52,371 nt of DNA, taken from assembly GCA_949283785.1 (NCBI GenBank), contig CASDTR010000058.1, positions 1-52,371 on the forward strand, given 5' to 3'. Under the pieces are notes generated by a model. That model saw nothing but the letters and a program-made list of their open reading frames with translations. It was not told the origin of the DNA and ran no database searches. This DNA is from an uncultured Oscillospiraceae bacterium. GTDB lineage: Bacteria; Bacillota; Clostridia; Oscillospirales; Acutalibacteraceae. Position numbers and translations under genes: made by a program. Positions 35,581-44,246 of the stretch are shown here, one piece after another; within the stretch, counting starts at the first letter, position 1, and every line of letters begins with the position of its first letter.

Positions 35581-36405
35581 ATGCGTAATAATTGCGTAGA
35601 AACGGTAAAGTTCTCATCTGAGACCATTGACAATCCCCTCCATTTCCATCACGGTGCCGAAATCATCTTCATCGAAAAGGGAGAAATAAAGGTTAAAGTG
35701 CGTGACAATGCCTTTATTGCCGGAGAAGGTACAATTGTGTTTCTCAATAATCTTGAAGAGCATCAAATCGAGGCCGTGTCATATCCCTACGAGAGATATT
35801 ACATCATACTGGAAGATACGGCGGCATTTAAAAATCTCGCCGAGCCTGAGCTCCTGCTTTACCTGAGAAAAAACTGCTCACAGAACAACCGCATAGTCCC
35901 TCTCGGAGAACACAGAGACGAGGTAAAAGGTATATTTGAAAAATTGCTTTACGAGTATACCAATCCCGGGGTGCTCAGCGACGAGATGATAAATATGCTT
36001 GTGCGAATGATCTTTATAGACATTTACCGCATTAAAAAATCAGAAATCCCCTCCGCCCTTACGGGAAGGATGAGCAGCGTTGTGGATATCCAGAACTATA
36101 TAGACGAAAACTTCCGTCAGCCCCTCAAGATCGGCGACATCGCGGCGATGTTTTATATGGATAAATATTACCTTTCCCATATTTTCAAGTCGGCGACAGG
36201 GTATACTGTCAAGGAATTCCTTACCCTGACACGTCTCAACCACGCGAGGAAGCTCCTTCTTGACACCTCGATGAAAATCAATGAGATCTGCTTTGACAGC
36301 GGCTTCAGCGACGTAAACAGCTTTATAGGCTATTTTAAACGGGAATACAAATACACTCCCGCGGCATACCGCAAGGCCGCAAGACTCGAAAGACCAAAGG
36401 ACTGA
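35581..36405 (+). CDS. AraC-family transcriptional regulator
   Basis: 274 residues. The N-terminal cupin-like sensor (about 1-110) has HFHHGAEIIFIEKGEIKV and EHQIEAVSYPYERYYI; the C-terminal AraC DNA-binding domain (about 165-268) has two helix-turn-helix units, PLKIGDIAAMFYMDKYYLSHIF and INEICFDSGFSDVNSFIGYF, ending with KYTPAAYRKA. It is divergent from the OYE-led operon and is almost certainly its activator. The ligand is unknown but should be the pathway substrate. The ATG at 35581 has only a weak RBS (GTAAAGCGGTG). Confidence 0.92.
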   Translation: MRNNCVETVKFSSETIDNPLHFHHGAEIIFIEKGEIKVKVRDNAFIAGEGTIVFLNNLEEHQIEAVSYPYERYYIILEDTAAFKNLAEPELLLYLRKNCSQNNRIVPLGEHRDEVKGIFEKLLYEYTNPGVLSDEMINMLVRMIFIDIYRIKKSEIPSALTGRMSSVVDIQNYIDENFRQPLKIGDIAAMFYMDKYYLSHIFKSATGYTVKEFLTLTRLNHARKLLLDTSMKINEICFDSGFSDVNSFIGYFKREYKYTPAAYRKAARLERPKD

Positions 36406-36474
36406 AAAGGAAGCTCATTATGCCCTCCGCTTTGTCATTTGATCTGTATAATCACAATAAACATAAATAATCAA

Positions 36475-36510
36475 AAAATCCTGTGGGGAAACTCCCTCAC
36501 AGGATTTTTC
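36475..36510. terminator. Bidirectional terminator between araC-type gene and flavoprotein
   Basis: AATCCTGTG (36477-36485) pairs with CACAGGATT (36498-36506), flanked by an A-run on the left and TTTTT on the right, so it can end transcription from both convergent genes. Confidence 0.85.
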
Positions 36511-36527
36511 ATATTTAAAAAGCGATT

Positions 36528-37973
36528 TTATGAATTAACATTTTCCTTTTTGAGAATATCCCTTGCCACTACAACGCCCGTAACGGAAGCCTGCATAAGT
36601 CCTCTCGTGATGCCCGCTCCGTCGCCTATGGCGTAGAAATTATCCACAGCGGTTTCAAAGTTTTCGTTTACCTCTACCTTTGAGGAATAGAATTTTACCT
36701 CTACGCCGTAAAGGAGCGTATTCTTTGAATAGAGGCCCGGGGCGACTTTATCAAAGGCCTTGAGAGCTTCAATTATGCTCGTAAGATGCCTGTGGGGAAG
36801 AACAAAGGAAAGGTCTCCGGGAACAGCCGTAGTGAGCGTGGCTCTTGTGGTGGACTTTTTAAGCCTTGATTCATTTGTCCTTCTGCCCATGAGCAGATCA
36901 CCGAGGCGCTGGACGATAACGCCGCCGCCCGTGAGCATGTTGCCAAGCTGAGCTATATATCTGCCGTATTCCGTAGGCTGATTGAAGGGCTCTGTAAACG
37001 CCGTGGAAACGAGCATGGCGAAGTTTGTGTTCTCCGTATGGGAGCCCTCGTCGGCATAGCTGTGTCCGTTAACAACGGCGATACTCTCCTTGAAATTGCC
37101 GTTGTATCCCGCGTTATAGTGCTCCTCGCTTACGATTCCGCCGGGATTCATGCAGAAGGTACGCACCTTATTCTCAAAGGTATCCGAGTAATATACCAGC
37201 TTCGCCTCATAGAGATGCTTTGTAAGGTGATCCATAACGGAGTTTGGCACCTCTACTCTGACTCCGATATCTACCTCGTTGTTGATTGTGTTTATGCCGT
37301 TATCCTTGGCTATGTGGGTTAGCCATTCGGCTCCGCCTCTTCCGGGCGCAGCGACCACATATCTCGCGCTGACTGTCTCCTCGCTGCCGTCCTTATGCCT
37401 GAGCACAGCACCGACGACCTGTCCGTTTTCGTCAATGACAGGGTCTGCATGGGTCTTTTCCATAAAGGTGAAGCCCGGTATTTCCGCAAGGTGATCATAC
37501 ATGGCCTTCAAGACCTCGTAGGAATATTCCGTTCCCATGTGGCGCACGGGACAGGGCACAAGGTGGATATTGTGCTTGCTGCATTCGTAGGCGATTTCAT
37601 CGACTTTTTTATCGTTAAGGCCGTGTACCTCCTTGGGAGCGCCGAACTCAATGTATATATCGTCTGCGTATTTAATAAGTCCGCGGACTTTGTCAAGGGG
37701 AAGATAGTTTGTGAGATTTCCTCCCACCTCTTCCGAAAGGGAAAGCTTTCCGTCGGAAAAAGCTCCCGCTCCTGCCCAGCCGCTCATAATATTGCACGGA
37801 TTGCACCTTACACATGTTCCGTTCATTCTGGCGGGACATTTGCGGTTATAAATGCTTATTCCCTCGTCCACTATAAGCACACGCATTTCGGGGGAAGCGT
37901 GTTTGTAAAGCTCAAGGGCCGTGAAAATACCGGCCGGACCGGCTCCGATTACAACAACGTCATAGCTTTTCAT
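36528..37973 (-). CDS. FAD-dependent dehydrogenase, COG2509-like
   Basis: 481-residue flavoprotein annotated in relatives as a NAD(FAD)-utilising dehydrogenase of unknown substrate. FAD motif VVVIGAGPAGIFTALEL at the N-terminus; a conserved cysteine-rich loop ARMNGTCVRCNPCNIMSGWAGAGAFSDGK follows in two blocks; VAAPGRGGAEWL lies in the middle; and FYAIGDGAGITRGLMQA is at the C-terminus. The family is widespread in anaerobes. ATG 37973 has GGAGAAAG upstream. It stands alone, so its role cannot be inferred from context. Confidence 0.85.
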   Translation of the reverse strand: MKSYDVVVIGAGPAGIFTALELYKHASPEMRVLIVDEGISIYNRKCPARMNGTCVRCNPCNIMSGWAGAGAFSDGKLSLSEEVGGNLTNYLPLDKVRGLIKYADDIYIEFGAPKEVHGLNDKKVDEIAYECSKHNIHLVPCPVRHMGTEYSYEVLKAMYDHLAEIPGFTFMEKTHADPVIDENGQVVGAVLRHKDGSEETVSARYVVAAPGRGGAEWLTHIAKDNGINTINNEVDIGVRVEVPNSVMDHLTKHLYEAKLVYYSDTFENKVRTFCMNPGGIVSEEHYNAGYNGNFKESIAVVNGHSYADEGSHTENTNFAMLVSTAFTEPFNQPTEYGRYIAQLGNMLTGGGVIVQRLGDLLMGRRTNESRLKKSTTRATLTTAVPGDLSFVLPHRHLTSIIEALKAFDKVAPGLYSKNTLLYGVEVKFYSSKVEVNENFETAVDNFYAIGDGAGITRGLMQASVTGVVVARDILKKENVNS

Positions 37974-38082
37974 TTTCTTTCTCCGTTCTGTGCGTAAAAA
38001 CGCCTTAAAATTTGAAAAATATTTTAAGGTTTACCTTTATAAACCATGTTATTTTATCATATTTTCACAAATCCCGCAACAG

Positions 38083-38112
38083 TTGAAAGAGCTTTTATTA
38101 ATATGATATAAT
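38083..38112 (+). promoter_or_regulatory. Promoter of the TRAM-containing rRNA methylase gene
   Basis: TTGAAA (38083-38088), 18-base spacer, TATAAT (38107-38112), about 40 bases before the TTG start at 38155. Confidence 0.6.
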
Positions 38113-38154
38113 TATAAAAATATGCATTTTATGTTTTTAGGGAGGAAAATCCTT

Positions 38155-39507
38155 TTGATAAGAAAAAACGATGACATTTTTCTCGACATAACCGCCGTAT
38201 CCTCTGAGGGCAGCGGCATCGGAAGGTATGACGGCATGGCCGTCTTCGTGCCGACGACAGCGGCAGGCGATAAAATAAAAGCTCACATAATAAAAGTCAA
38301 AAAGAATTATGCAATCGGAAAGGTCTCAGAGATAATTGAGCCGTCCACCGACAGAAAGAAGCCCGACTGTCCCGTATTCGGAAAATGCGGCGGCTGCGCT
38401 TATCGCCACATTACATATGACGCTGAATGCAAGATAAAACAGCAGCGGGTCAAGGACGCAATGGAGCGTCTGGGTGGAGTTAACGCTCCCGCAAATCCCA
38501 TTGCAGCAGACGAAAATTATTTAAGATACAGAAACAAAGCCCAGTACCCATTTGCAAGAGGCAGAGACGGAGGAGTTATCGCAGGGTTTTACGCGCAGAA
38601 AAGCCACCGCGTGATCCCCTGCTCAGACTGCAAATTGCAGCCGGAGATTTTCTCTGAGATACTGGAATCGGTGCTTCGCTGGGCAAACCGCAGAAATCTT
38701 TCCCCCTATGATGAGGAGACGGGAGAGGGGCTTTTAAGGCATCTGTATCTGAGAATCAGCGGTGACAGCGGAGCGGTTATGGTCTGCCTTGTCATAAACG
38801 GGAAGGACCTCCCCTTCGGCGCGGAGCTGTGCAGCATTCTCACCTCCCGTTTCAGTGAAATAGAAACCATATTAATAAACATAAACACCGAAAAAACGAA
38901 CGTAATCCTCGGCAAAGAGTGCCGCACTCTTTACGGCCCGGGATATATAACAGATACTCTGTGCGGACTTTCCTTCCGCCTTTCTCCCCTGTCCTTTTAT
39001 CAGGTCAACCGCGAGCAGGCCCAGCGCCTTTACCGAAAGGCGGCGGAATACGCTGACCTCAAGGGAGACGAAGTGCTCCTCGACCTTTACTGCGGAACTG
39101 GCACAATAGGCCTTACAATGGCCCATATGGCGAAAAGGCTTATAGGCGTTGAAGTCGTAGAACAGGCCGTGCGGGACGCAGAGAAAAACGCCATGGAAAA
39201 CGGCGCCGACAACAGCGAATTTATATGCGGCGACGCGGCGAAAGCGGCTGCGGAGCTTAAAAAAAGAGGCATAAAGCCCGATGTTATAATAGTTGACCCT
39301 CCGAGGAAGGGCTGCGGAGAAGAGCTTATAAACACAATTTCCGAAATGGCCCCCGAAAGGGTCGTGTACATTTCCTGTGACCCCGCCACTTTGGCAAGAG
39401 ACTGCAAAACTTTCTCCGATTTGGGATACGAAGTTAAGGAGTACACTCCCTTTGACCTTTTCCCCGGCACGGTCCATGTGGAGACGGTTGCCTTTCTTTG
39501 CAAATGA
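38155..39507 (+). CDS. 23S rRNA (uracil-C5)-methyltransferase, RlmD/RumA type with TRAM domain
   Basis: 450-residue SAM-dependent RNA methylase. The N-terminal TRAM beta-barrel spans about 1-60 (DITAVSSEGSGIGRYDGMAVF); Fe-S cluster cysteines lie in CPVFGKCGGC and CSDC; the SAM motif is DLYCGTGTIG; the catalytic Cys is in YISCDPATLARD and the base Glu in HVETV. It methylates a uridine in 23S rRNA or tRNA. The start is TTG 38155 because GGGAGG lies eight bases before it; an ATG 11 codons upstream lies between the -10 and the RBS. A second family member without TRAM is at 50234. Confidence 0.93.
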   Translation: MIRKNDDIFLDITAVSSEGSGIGRYDGMAVFVPTTAAGDKIKAHIIKVKKNYAIGKVSEIIEPSTDRKKPDCPVFGKCGGCAYRHITYDAECKIKQQRVKDAMERLGGVNAPANPIAADENYLRYRNKAQYPFARGRDGGVIAGFYAQKSHRVIPCSDCKLQPEIFSEILESVLRWANRRNLSPYDEETGEGLLRHLYLRISGDSGAVMVCLVINGKDLPFGAELCSILTSRFSEIETILININTEKTNVILGKECRTLYGPGYITDTLCGLSFRLSPLSFYQVNREQAQRLYRKAAEYADLKGDEVLLDLYCGTGTIGLTMAHMAKRLIGVEVVEQAVRDAEKNAMENGADNSEFICGDAAKAAAELKKRGIKPDVIIVDPPRKGCGEELINTISEMAPERVVYISCDPATLARDCKTFSDLGYEVKEYTPFDLFPGTVHVETVAFLCK

Positions 39508-39681
39508 AAATTATCTCAAATAGCATTTGTATATAATATATGCATGTTTCAGATATGACTTATTATTAATGCATATTACAGAATAGTCCGGCTTGAAGGC
39601 TTCTTTTCTTTAATAGTACAGCGCCTATGTCAAAAAGAAATGTGAGCTTATTAAACTTTGAAATATTGGGAGGACTTTATA

Positions 39682-40260
39682 GTGTTTAGAACGTTTAAAT
39701 TTGAAGGCGAAGAACCTCTGTTTTTCGATGATACAAAAACAGTAAAAGAACTCATTCAATATGCATTTTATAAATATGGATATTATGAACCTGCAGGTAT
39801 GGAAATAATAACTGTATTTCAGCCCCAATCACGCACAAGTACTGGGTGGTTTACAACAGATGTATCTCTTTCATGTGCAGATGAGATTAGAGACACAGCA
39901 ACTCTTTGTTTTGCGTACCATATGCCAAATGTATTCTATTTTGCTGAAGGAGGCTGGGGGCATCATATGCCAGAGTTGGGAAATCATCCTCAAATAGATA
40001 ATCCGATTTTATTGCACTTAAGATTTGATGACTTTGACAATTCTGTGGTAATAAATGGGAAGTATACGTTTGAGAATATTATAAATTTTCTAAAGGATAC
40101 CAAATATCTTACAAAAGATGTGTCCCATTTATTGATTCGTGCAATCAACCCATATCAGGAGCCTTATTTGATTTCGTTTAATAGTGATTTAATGCGTTTA
40201 CAATTAACTGAATTTGAAAAAAAGTTACCCGATTCTGTAGTTTTGATAGACATTTGCTGA
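39682..40260 (+). CDS. Unknown A+T-rich gene paired with an LRR protein
   Basis: 192-residue protein with no recognised family. It starts with alternating strands (FRTFKFEGEEPLFFDD), is rich in aromatic residues (FAYHMPNVFYFAEGGWGHHM) and lacks a signal peptide or membrane helix. GTG 39682 is chosen because GGGAGG lies ten bases before it; a TTG eight codons earlier would be on the wrong side of that RBS. Its stop overlaps the next frame closely, so it forms a two-gene operon with the BspA-like LRR protein. Base composition is visibly lower in G+C than the housekeeping genes on either side, a sign of transfer. Confidence 0.6.
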   Translation: MFRTFKFEGEEPLFFDDTKTVKELIQYAFYKYGYYEPAGMEIITVFQPQSRTSTGWFTTDVSLSCADEIRDTATLCFAYHMPNVFYFAEGGWGHHMPELGNHPQIDNPILLHLRFDDFDNSVVINGKYTFENIINFLKDTKYLTKDVSHLLIRAINPYQEPYLISFNSDLMRLQLTEFEKKLPDSVVLIDIC

Positions 40261-40274
40261 TGGAGGAGAAATAT

Positions 40275-41360
40275 ATGTTTGTTGCAGAATATAGTCATAG
40301 CAAATCATATTTTGATTTTGAAGTTGCTGATGAATTGCCTGAAGAAGGTATACTAAAAGGAAGAGAAGGGGATTTGAAATTTAAACGTATTAAAGACGGC
40401 TTTGCGGTATATGATTCCACCCTTCTTACCAGCGGATTCATATATCCTGGATCAGATAATGATGTATATGTCCCGCATACAATTAATGATATTCCTGTTA
40501 CTGAACTGCATCAGACAATCATTTTGAAATCTCGAAATCCTTTCACAATAGAAAGCGGAAATTTGAAAAGAGTGTTTATTAAAATTAGCAAAAGTTCTTT
40601 AGAAGAACAGATAAAAAGCGCTGATAACACTTTGGGAACTCTTTTACTTTATATGCTCCGTGAACAAGATGATAGAAATCAAAAAGACTCATCTGTAGAA
40701 GCCAAGATTAACTTTTGCGGTAACCACCAGCATATTGAATTATGTTCTGTTGTGTGTATATGTAATGATACATTGGTCTTTCATATACCGGACACAAAAG
40801 CGGTAGAAGTAAATGCGCATAAAATAGAATTGAGAGGCAGTATTCCAAGCTGTGTTGAACAAATTTCTTTTTCGGGAAAAGTATATCCATTTATTGAAAG
40901 CGGATGGGACATGGATGAGCCAAATAATCGATGCTTTGAAAATTTAAAAAATATTAGGATTATAGATGGATCTCTAAGCGGCGATATTTGTTGGACATTT
41001 TGCAACTGCACTTCTTTGGAAAGCGTTCACTTATCCAATGGCATTAAGAAGGTTCCTGCATATGCGTTCAGCAAATGCAGCTCACTTAGGGACTTATATA
41101 TACCTGACACTGTGTCGGAAATTGGTGCGTACGCTTTTTCCGGTTGTACAAATCTTGTCAGTATTCATCTTCCGCCTAATCTTAAAAAAATATCTGAAGG
41201 AACGTTTAAAAACTGCAAATCCTTGAAAAAGGTATATTTAGCAGATACTATTGAAACAATTGAAGATTACGCATTTTCAGGATGTGTCAATTTACAAAAA
41301 CCTTGGATTCCAACGAATATAAAATACATTTCTGAAACTGCATTTTCTGCATCTGAATAA
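40275..41360 (+). CDS. BspA-type leucine-rich repeat (LRR_5) protein
   Basis: 361 residues. The first 220 residues are a beta-rich region of unknown fold; from about 223 to the end there are five LRR_5 repeats of about 23 residues, such as CTSLESVHLSNGIKKVPAYAF and CSSLRDLYIPDTVSEIGAYAF. Such repeats bind proteins or surfaces. No signal peptide or anchor is seen, so despite the BspA similarity it may be cytosolic. ATG 40275 follows GGAGGAG by seven bases. It directly follows an unknown gene and is near a frameshifted LRR remnant, suggesting a dynamic LRR cluster. Confidence 0.78.
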   Translation: MFVAEYSHSKSYFDFEVADELPEEGILKGREGDLKFKRIKDGFAVYDSTLLTSGFIYPGSDNDVYVPHTINDIPVTELHQTIILKSRNPFTIESGNLKRVFIKISKSSLEEQIKSADNTLGTLLLYMLREQDDRNQKDSSVEAKINFCGNHQHIELCSVVCICNDTLVFHIPDTKAVEVNAHKIELRGSIPSCVEQISFSGKVYPFIESGWDMDEPNNRCFENLKNIRIIDGSLSGDICWTFCNCTSLESVHLSNGIKKVPAYAFSKCSSLRDLYIPDTVSEIGAYAFSGCTNLVSIHLPPNLKKISEGTFKNCKSLKKVYLADTIETIEDYAFSGCVNLQKPWIPTNIKYISETAFSASE

Positions 41361-41409
41361 TATGGATATTTCTATACTATATTTAATTCAATAGTCGGAG
41401 GGATAAACA

Positions 41410-41832
41410 ATGAGTTATGAATTATCACGGTTCATTAAAGCACATCAATCAGATTATCAGCGTGCTCTGTCTGAAATAAGAAATGGAAAAAAGACAAGTC
41501 ATTGGATGTGGTATATTTTTCCGCAGATTAAAGGACTCGGACGCAGTTCCACATCTGAGTATTATGGTATTCAAGATTTAGATGAAGCAAAAGCATATCT
41601 TGCAGATCCAATACTCGGTGAGCATCTTATTGAGATTTGCTATGCTCTATTAGCGCTTGATACAAATGATGCAGCAGAAGTTATGGGAAAAACAGATGAC
41701 AAAAAGTTAAAATCATCCATGACTTTATTTAACACAGCTACAGAATCCTTAGATGTTTTTCAGAGAGTTTTAGATAAGTTTTTTCAAGGTAAGAAAGATT
41801 ATCGCACTCTTAAGATGTTAGGAATAAAATAA
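41410..41832 (+). CDS. DUF1810 family protein
   Basis: 140-residue cytosolic protein, the full length of the DUF1810 family. Diagnostic features are the N-terminal LSRFIKAHQSDYQRALSEI helix, HWMWYIFPQIKGLGRSSTS, YYGIQDLDEAKAYLADPILG and SSMTLFNT near the end. The biochemical role is unknown; relatives often lie near nucleotide- or ADP-ribose-related genes. GGAGGG precedes ATG 41410. It is the third gene of the A+T-rich accessory stretch and may share a transcript with the LRR gene 50 bases upstream. Confidence 0.85.
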   Translation: MSYELSRFIKAHQSDYQRALSEIRNGKKTSHWMWYIFPQIKGLGRSSTSEYYGIQDLDEAKAYLADPILGEHLIEICYALLALDTNDAAEVMGKTDDKKLKSSMTLFNTATESLDVFQRVLDKFFQGKKDYRTLKMLGIK

Positions 41833-41841
41833 TATAATATT

Positions 41842-42005
41842 AGGAAGGCACTCTCACTGCTATCCAGTACTTTGTCTATTCAGATTGCAAACAAAACATT
41901 TACTCCAAACTATGGTGATTTAAAAATTCTGCAGTTACAATAACATTTCGCGAAATCGTATTTGGAGAGCTAACCAGCGTAGGAAAGTATGCTTTTCCGA
42001 TTTGA
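41842..42005 (+). pseudogene. Remnant of a BspA-like LRR gene, frameshifted
   Basis: One frame reads LSIQIANKTFTPNYGDLKILQLQ and then stops at about 41941; an adjacent frame continues TFREIVFGELTSVGKYAFPI and stops at 42003. Both pieces fit the LRR_5 consensus (LTSVGKYAF is a typical repeat core). Together they read as a short LRR fragment broken by a frameshift, next to the intact LRR gene. No start codon or RBS serves it. Confidence 0.45.
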
Positions 42006-42614
42006 ACTCACATTAGAAATTTTTAAAATAAAATCAATGCACACTCCCTAACATATTCTGTGTACCCGCAGAAAGTGCGCTTGACAAAACTATGATTTGA
42101 TGTTGTGTGAATTTCTAGATTTTTTCCATATTACTATCAAAAATTTGGAAAAGAATGCTTTAATAATAATTCCAATCTGAGTTATTTGTAGCTTCTATCA
42201 GATATGGGCGCTTGACGCAATGATTTTTAAATTGGTGTAACTTCAAATATATGCAAATAACAAAAATTATTTTCCAAAATTATTTGGGGCTATCCTCAGA
42301 TTACATCATAGAGCGATATTGATAACACAAACAATAACATCGTTCCATGCGGCTAAGGAATCGCGCTTCGTGCAATTTGGTAAAAAGTAAAAAATCACTC
42401 ATGGAATCAGGGGGAATGTTCAAAACCGCCTGTTTGATTACGAGAAAAAATTAAATTTTATCTCTGACTTTAAAATACACAATTTTGTATAACAAAATGT
42501 GATAACGATATATCCTGATTTTATAAGAAAAGATATGATGCAGCACAATGAACCGCGGCATAATCTCAATAGAACCGTCATGGATGGTTCCGCGTCTTTC
42601 GTGAAACAAATGGG
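42006..42614. other. Gene-free A+T-rich stretch
   Basis: No open frame with an RBS, no RNA signature and no recognisable mobile element end was found here. It separates the LRR remnant from a pair of long hairpins. A local imperfect stem near 42571-42591 (GAACC with GGTTC) is the only structure noticed. It may be eroded coding sequence. Confidence 0.4.
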
Positions 42615-42620
42615 GATTCT

Positions 42621-42710
42621 TTTTCATCTAATAATTATTGTTTAGATGAAAAGAAGTAATAATTCCGAAATTTGAATTTTGTAAAAGAATCTTTTTCGGA
42701 TTACTTCTTT
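42621..42710. repeat. Two consecutive long inverted repeats
   Basis: Hairpin 1: TTTTCATCTAA (42621-42631) with TTAGATGAAAA (42642-42652). Hairpin 2: arms 42650-42670 and 42694-42710, 17 paired bases with a 4-base bulge, formed from AAAGAAGTAAT and CCGAAA against TTTCGGATTACTTCTTT. They share three bases, so only one can form fully at a time. No T-run follows; function unknown. Confidence 0.6.
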
Positions 42711-42829
42711 GGCAGGAGAAGGCCTTTTCATTATTACCGATTTGAAATCTCTAACATTTTTATATCTTTTACAGCTTAACCATATTCCTGCCTGTAACCA
42801 ACCTGATGTGAGCAAGGAGGAGATATGCT

Positions 42830-43420
42830 ATGAAGGCAGTAATTCTGGATATGTACAGAGTAATTGTTAAACAAACGGGGGATGATTTTGCTCCCTATGT
42901 TCAGCAGACCTTTCCGAATTTAGAAACACAGGAAATATTAAACACTTGGTTTAAAGCGGATATAGGAAAAATAACCTCGTTGGAAGTCTGGAAAAGGCTC
43001 GGATTTAAAGGCAACCTTAAAAAAATCGAAAAGGAATATCTCGATACCATAGAGCTTAACGACAACTTCATCCGATTCATCTCCTGTGCAAAAAAGAAGT
43101 TTAAAACCGCAATAATATCAAACGATTCAAGTAACCGGAACCGCTATTTACGCCAAAAATTCGATTTGGATAAATATTTTGATGTGATCAGCGTCAGCGG
43201 TGATCTCAAAATGCAAAAGCCCGATAAGGGTATTTTCGAATATACCCTTCGCAATCTGGATTGTGCCTCCTCGGATTGCCTGTATGTAGATGACAGAGAA
43301 AACAATTTGACTGCGGCGCAAGAAATAGGTATGAACGCGGTTATGTTCGGAAACGGCTCATCGTTTACAGGCAACAGCGTCACGGATTTCACAGAACTGG
43401 GAGATATGCTGAAATTATAA
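42830..43420 (+). CDS. HAD-superfamily protein lacking the second motif-I aspartate
   Basis: 196 residues with the fold and length of a beta-phosphoglucomutase/epoxide-hydrolase-like HAD hydrolase. Motif I is ILDMYRVI: the nucleophile D7 is present, but the expected Asp at position 9 is Tyr. Motif II is AIISNDSS, the motif III Lys lies in MQKPDKGIF and motif IV is YVDDRENN. Loss of the second Asp removes the general acid/base of phosphatases, but HAD dehalogenases also lack it, so either altered chemistry or loss of activity is possible. AAGGAGGAG precedes ATG 42830. Confidence 0.82.
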   Translation: MKAVILDMYRVIVKQTGDDFAPYVQQTFPNLETQEILNTWFKADIGKITSLEVWKRLGFKGNLKKIEKEYLDTIELNDNFIRFISCAKKKFKTAIISNDSSNRNRYLRQKFDLDKYFDVISVSGDLKMQKPDKGIFEYTLRNLDCASSDCLYVDDRENNLTAAQEIGMNAVMFGNGSSFTGNSVTDFTELGDMLKL

Positions 43421-43552
43421 AATTCCTTATGCAGTTTCCATTCTTTTCGGCTTATTTGGTTTGTATAATTTGTGTTTATATATTTTAATTCCTCATCTGC
43501 TCATCTCATAAAGCATCCCATAAAAATCAAAAATTTTCAGGTGATTAAAGCC

Positions 43553-44083
43553 ATGAGATTATTCCACGTCAGTGAAGAAAGAGGCATCAGAGAATTTATT
43601 CCCAGAATACCCGACCGTGACGATTTAGATAAAAGCATAGGACTGGTATGGGCAATTGACTAAAAAAGGCTTCCTAATTTTCTCACACCGAGAAACTGCC
43701 CCAGAGTGGCATATTATGCCGGAGAAAATACAACTGAATCTGACCGCAACAAATTCTTTTCTTCATCCACTGTCTCTCACGCCGTTGTGATAGAAAGTAA
43801 ATGGTTTGAAAAAATGAAAAACACGACCTTATACTTATACGAATTTGAAGAAAAAGATTTTCTTTTGCAGGACGGTATTGCCGGTTACTATATAGCAAAA
43901 ACCACTCAAATACCAAAAGCCAAATACGAGCTAACCGATTTATTTTCTGAACTTATAAAAAGAAACGTGGAAATCAGAATAGTTGATAACCTTTGGAATA
44001 TGGCAGAGGAAATAGAAAAATCTACACTGAACTTGTCCTTTTGCAGAATGGCCTTTGCTCAGCCTCGTATTCAAAAACTATAA
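43553..44083 (+). pseudogene. DUF6886-like gene with one nonsense codon
   Basis: From ATG 43553 (AGGTGA upstream) a 175-residue protein reads in one frame except for TAA at 43661-43663. The flanks, GLVWAID before the stop and KRLPNFLTPRNCPRVAYYAG after it, join naturally, and relatives carry Glu there (GAA to TAA is one base). The remainder (TTLYLYEFEEKDFLLQD, VDNLW, CRMAFAQPR) matches the family end. The family is of unknown function; its number is from memory. Either a recent pseudogene or two fragments. Confidence 0.7.
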
Positions 44084-44112
44084 ATAATTATAAATTCGAC
44101 TTAACATTGCCT

Positions 44113-44165
44113 AAAAGCACAAAGCCAAAAGTTTGTAACCCCGCTCTTTGTTTTGTGCTTTTTAT
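44113..44165 (+). terminator. Terminator after the DUF6886-like pseudogene
   Basis: AAAAGCACAAA (44113-44123) pairs with TTTGTGCTTTT (44152-44162) over a long loop and continues TTAT. It precedes the strong promoter of the secreted protein gene. Confidence 0.6.
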
Positions 44166-44181
44166 ATAATTTATTTATACA

Positions 44182-44210
44182 TTGACACTTTTAATTATAT
44201 AAATTATAAT
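44182..44210 (+). promoter_or_regulatory. Consensus sigma-A promoter of the secreted GH123-like gene
   Basis: TTGACA (44182-44187), 17-base spacer, TATAAT (44205-44210): a perfect consensus, 36 bases before ATG 44247. Confidence 0.9.
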
Positions 44211-44246
44211 AGGCTTGACAGTTATCCAAATTAAAGGAGTGGTAAT

